A stretch of 64,000 bases of DNA from contig NZ_JACKVK010000003.1 in assembly GCF_025823185.1 (NCBI RefSeq), positions 248,001-312,000 on the forward strand, read 5' to 3'. The notes beneath the pieces were generated by a model, which saw only the letters and a list, made by a program, of their open reading frames with translations, was not told the DNA's origin and did not search any database. The DNA comes from Mycobacterium yunnanensis. Its GTDB lineage: Bacteria; Actinomycetota; Actinomycetes; Mycobacteriales; Mycobacteriaceae. Shown piece by piece: positions 61,828-64,000 of this stretch. How positions within the stretch are numbered: position 1 is the stretch's first letter; every line of letters starts with the position of its first letter. Made by a program: the position numbers and the translations under genes.

Positions 61828-63063
61828 ATGACCACGGCGCTTCGAAGCCAGCGATGGCGCGACCACGGCTGGCTGTTCGACCAGCAGATCAAGACCGCAG
61901 GCATCGAGTTCGACCAGAACCGCCTGGCGTACTCGTTGGGGCCGGTGCGCGACGAGAGCTCGGCCGCCGACATCGCGATCCTGCGGTCGACGACGCACAG
62001 CTTGGCCGACCTCACCTCGCTGAGCAGGTTTCACGCCGAGCGGCACGAGCGCCTCGCGGAGCGGCTGGAGGACCGCGGCGACGCAACGTCGGCCGGGTCG
62101 CACTGGTTCGCCGCTGCGCAGCTCTGGCTCCTGGCCGCCTACCCGCTGTGGGACACCACGCCGGAGCTGGTCGAGTTGCACGAGCGCAAGACCGCGGCGT
62201 TCGCCCGATGGGCGAGTGTCGCCTCCCACCACGTCGAGCGCGTCGACGTCCCGTTCGGCGACGGCGCGCTGCCGGGCTGGTTGCACCTGCCGGCGGGTGA
62301 TCACGACGGTCGGCTGCCGATTGCCATCGCGGTCAGCGGCATGGACGGCGGCAAGGAGAGTCTGGTCAACCGGGTGGGCGACGAGTTCCTGGCCCACGGC
62401 ATGGCGGTCCTCGCCCTCGACGGGCCCGGCCAGTCCGAGGCCGTGCTGCGTGGCATCTACACCAGCCCGGAGGCGTGGACCACCGTGGGCGACGCGGTCC
62501 TGGCGTGGGCCGACACCAGGGCCGACCTCGACGGGGACCGGGCGGTGGTCACCGGGGTGAGCTTTGGCAGCTACTTCATGACGTCGGTCGCCGCGAACAC
62601 GCCGCGGTTGCGCGGCTGCGCGGTCGCGCTGCAGTGCTTGGAACCTGCGGGCCGCACCATCTTCGACGTCGCGGCACCCTCGTACAAGTCCCGGCACATG
62701 TGGATGGCCGGCCTGGAGCGGGACGAAGTCGCCTTCGACCAGCTCGTCACCGGCTACGACCTGCGCGACCAAATCACGCAGATGTCCGCTCCGTGGTTCG
62801 TGCTCGGCGGGCTGGACGACGAGTTGTGTTCATCCACATGGGTTTACGACCTGGCGAGCCGCTGTCCCGCCCCGGCGTCGACGCTGATGTACGAAGGGTG
62901 CCGCCACTCGCTACAAGGCCCCGCGGCGGCACTCGGGCCGTTCTTTCGCTCGGAGATGGCCGACTGGCTGGCCGCGCGCGTATCCGCGCGGCCGGTCGAC
63001 GCGCACTCAGAGCACCACGTGGTCACGCGCAGCGGCCACATCGTCACTGCAGCAACGAAATAG
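61828..63063 (+). CDS. Alpha/beta hydrolase (FrsA/pseudooxynicotine-hydrolase-like)
   Basis: A 411-residue hydrolase with an N-terminal helical cap region of about 130 residues and a C-terminal alpha/beta core. The nucleophile elbow is VTGVSFGSYF; a GMDGGKES oxyanion region precedes it, the acid is near LGGLDDELCS and the His is in YEGCRHSLQG. The layout matches the FrsA/DUF1100 group, which includes 2,6-dihydroxypseudooxynicotine hydrolase, a C-C bond hydrolase. The ATG at 61828 has AGGAG upstream. It is followed after 12 bases by a short-chain dehydrogenase gene. Confidence 0.83.
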   Translation: MTTALRSQRWRDHGWLFDQQIKTAGIEFDQNRLAYSLGPVRDESSAADIAILRSTTHSLADLTSLSRFHAERHERLAERLEDRGDATSAGSHWFAAAQLWLLAAYPLWDTTPELVELHERKTAAFARWASVASHHVERVDVPFGDGALPGWLHLPAGDHDGRLPIAIAVSGMDGGKESLVNRVGDEFLAHGMAVLALDGPGQSEAVLRGIYTSPEAWTTVGDAVLAWADTRADLDGDRAVVTGVSFGSYFMTSVAANTPRLRGCAVALQCLEPAGRTIFDVAAPSYKSRHMWMAGLERDEVAFDQLVTGYDLRDQITQMSAPWFVLGGLDDELCSSTWVYDLASRCPAPASTLMYEGCRHSLQGPAAALGPFFRSEMADWLAARVSARPVDAHSEHHVVTRSGHIVTAATK

Positions 63064-63075
63064 GAGGAGAAGGAC

Positions 63076-63852
63076 ATGTCCAAGGCGACCACACTGACCG
63101 GCAAGCGAGCACTGGTGACCGGAGGTAGCCGCGGCATTGGCGCCGCCATCGCTCGAGAACTGGCGGCGAGAGGAGCGGACGTCGCGGTGAACTACGTCGC
63201 CGACTCGGCCTCGGCCACCGCGCTCGTCGACGAACTGAGTCGGGGCGGCGGCCGCGCCTTCGCCGTCCAGGCCGACGTCGGTGATCCAGCCCAGACGAAG
63301 AAGATGGTGGCGCAAGTGGTTTCGGAGTTTGGCGGCCTGGACGTCGTGGCCAGCAATGCGGGCGTCGAGCACTTCGGTCCCTTGGAGTCGATCACCCTCG
63401 ACGACTTCGACGAGGTGTTCCACGTCAACGTGGCGGGTCAACTGTTCGTCGCCCAGGCGGCGGCCGCGGCGATGACGGACGGTGGACGCATCCTGTTGAC
63501 GTCGTCGGTCAGCGCCCGCATCGGGGTCTACCAACACACCCTGTACGCGGCCAGCAAGGCCGCGGTGTCGGCGATGGTGCTGAACCTCGCGCCCGAACTC
63601 GCCGAGCGGGGCATTGCCATCAACGCGATCGCGCCGGGCGGCACCGCCACGGACATGGCTGCCGAGGTGGGGGAGCGCTACACGCCGCAGAGCCTGCGCG
63701 ACGTTCCCGCCGACGCGGTGATCCGGTCGATGAACGCGATCGGGAGGATGGCCGAGCCGGCCGAGATCGCCGCCATCGCGGCATTCCTACTGTCCGACGA
63801 CGCCTCCTACGTCACCGGCGCCACCATGGACGCGTCCGGCGGCTGGATGTAG
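63076..63852 (+). CDS. Short-chain dehydrogenase/reductase (FabG-like)
   Basis: A 258-residue classical SDR. The cofactor motif is VTGGSRGIGAAIA, the structural motif is ASNAGVEHFG, and the catalytic residues are Ser in LLTSSVSA and Tyr/Lys in YAASKAAVSA. The C-terminus ends in TGATMDASGGWM as usual. An AGGAGGAGAAGG ribosome site precedes the ATG. It is probably co-transcribed with the hydrolase and may work on the same substrate under LysR control. Confidence 0.92.
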   Translation: MSKATTLTGKRALVTGGSRGIGAAIARELAARGADVAVNYVADSASATALVDELSRGGGRAFAVQADVGDPAQTKKMVAQVVSEFGGLDVVASNAGVEHFGPLESITLDDFDEVFHVNVAGQLFVAQAAAAAMTDGGRILLTSSVSARIGVYQHTLYAASKAAVSAMVLNLAPELAERGIAINAIAPGGTATDMAAEVGERYTPQSLRDVPADAVIRSMNAIGRMAEPAEIAAIAAFLLSDDASYVTGATMDASGGWM

Positions 63853-63934
63853 CGATCGGTGGTCATGCGGAATAAATTGCGTACCCGGTGAACTTGGCTG
63901 AAGGAGTCACCCCCTCCCCGCGTCAGGAGCCTTC

Positions 63935-64000
63935 ATGACTCGTCCCATCCGCGTTGCCGTGCAAATTCAGCCCGGCGGTGCGCCCGACTACCGCACGTGG
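63935..64000 (+). CDS. LLM-class F420-type oxidoreductase, start only
   Basis: The window ends after 22 codons. The N-terminus MTRPIRVAVQIQPGGAPDY is a common start of luciferase-like F420-dependent oxidoreductases of mycobacteria. A CAGGAG ribosome site lies a few bases before the ATG. It is on the same strand as the SDR gene, 82 bases after it, and may be part of the same unit. Confidence 0.6.
   Translation, partial: MTRPIRVAVQIQPGGAPDYRTW

Overview
The window is GC-rich actinobacterial DNA, almost certainly from a Mycobacterium/Mycolicibacterium-type chromosome. GTG starts, 4-bp stop/start overlaps and TANNNT boxes 6-8 nt before start codons (leaderless promoters) are frequent. Lipoproteins of the mycobacterial LprB/LprC type are present. 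The gene order sixA-sbcD-like-sbcC-like-GMC dehydrogenase-oppADCB-carbonic anhydrase-cysD-cysNC-Rrf2 follows the M. tuberculosis Rv1272c-Rv1287 segment as I know it. A DUF222/HNH (13E12-type) gene, F420-type luciferase-like oxidoreductases and several two-component systems also fit a free-living fast-growing mycobacterium. I see no tRNA, rRNA, CRISPR array, insertion sequence or prophage, and no gene-free stretch longer than about 300 bp.

Layout. 1-4.8 kb: the start of a copper-export P-type ATPase and its HMA chaperone behind a CsoR-like operator, an acyl-CoA synthetase, an AIM24 protein and a possible ribbon-helix-helix regulator. 4.8-15.7 kb: conserved backbone (heterodimeric ABC exporter, LprB, LprC, SixA, SbcD/SbcC-like pair, GMC dehydrogenase). 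15.7-19.7 kb: inserted flavin monooxygenase, acyl-CoA-dehydrogenase-like protein and hydrolase. 19.7-25.2 kb: oppADCB. 25.2-33.7 kb: inserted two-component system with two ArnT/YkcB-like glycosyltransferases and a GT2-GtrA fusion. 33.8-38 kb: carbonic anhydrase and the sulfate activation operon cysD-cysNC-cysQ. 38-42.3 kb: a DUF222/HNH gene broken by a tandem duplication, an isochorismatase-like hydrolase, a flavin-nucleotide-binding protein, a nitrilase-superfamily enzyme and the Rrf2 regulator. 42.4-50.5 kb: nitronate monooxygenase, a second PhoP-like two-component system, and a NarL-type system with a DUF4097 protein. 50.5-56.7 kb: a cobalt-type nitrile hydratase locus with its own regulators, CbtAB cobalt transporter and amidase. 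56.7-60.8 kb: a DeoR-controlled sugar/polyol operon. 60.8-64 kb: a LysR-controlled hydrolase/dehydrogenase unit.

How the parts work together. The nitrile locus is self-contained: CbtAB would bring in cobalt, the His-tailed accessory protein would load it, NthBA would turn nitriles into amides, the FmdA-type amidase would release acid and ammonia, and an AmiC-like amide sensor with a MarR protein would control expression. This resembles the Rhodococcus nhh/nhl logic with different cobalt and amidase modules. The first two-component system shares an 18-bp direct-repeat box (TCACAGC-N4-GCATAGC type) with the promoters of the glycosyltransferase units beside it and with the second two-component system, suggesting one envelope-glycosylation regulon. 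The NarL-type system shares a long promoter module, built around a CGGGGG-N4-CCCCCG palindrome, with a small secreted protein gene 5.5 kb away. Sulfate activation is headed by a leaderless 15-codon upstream ORF whose stop overlaps the cysD start.
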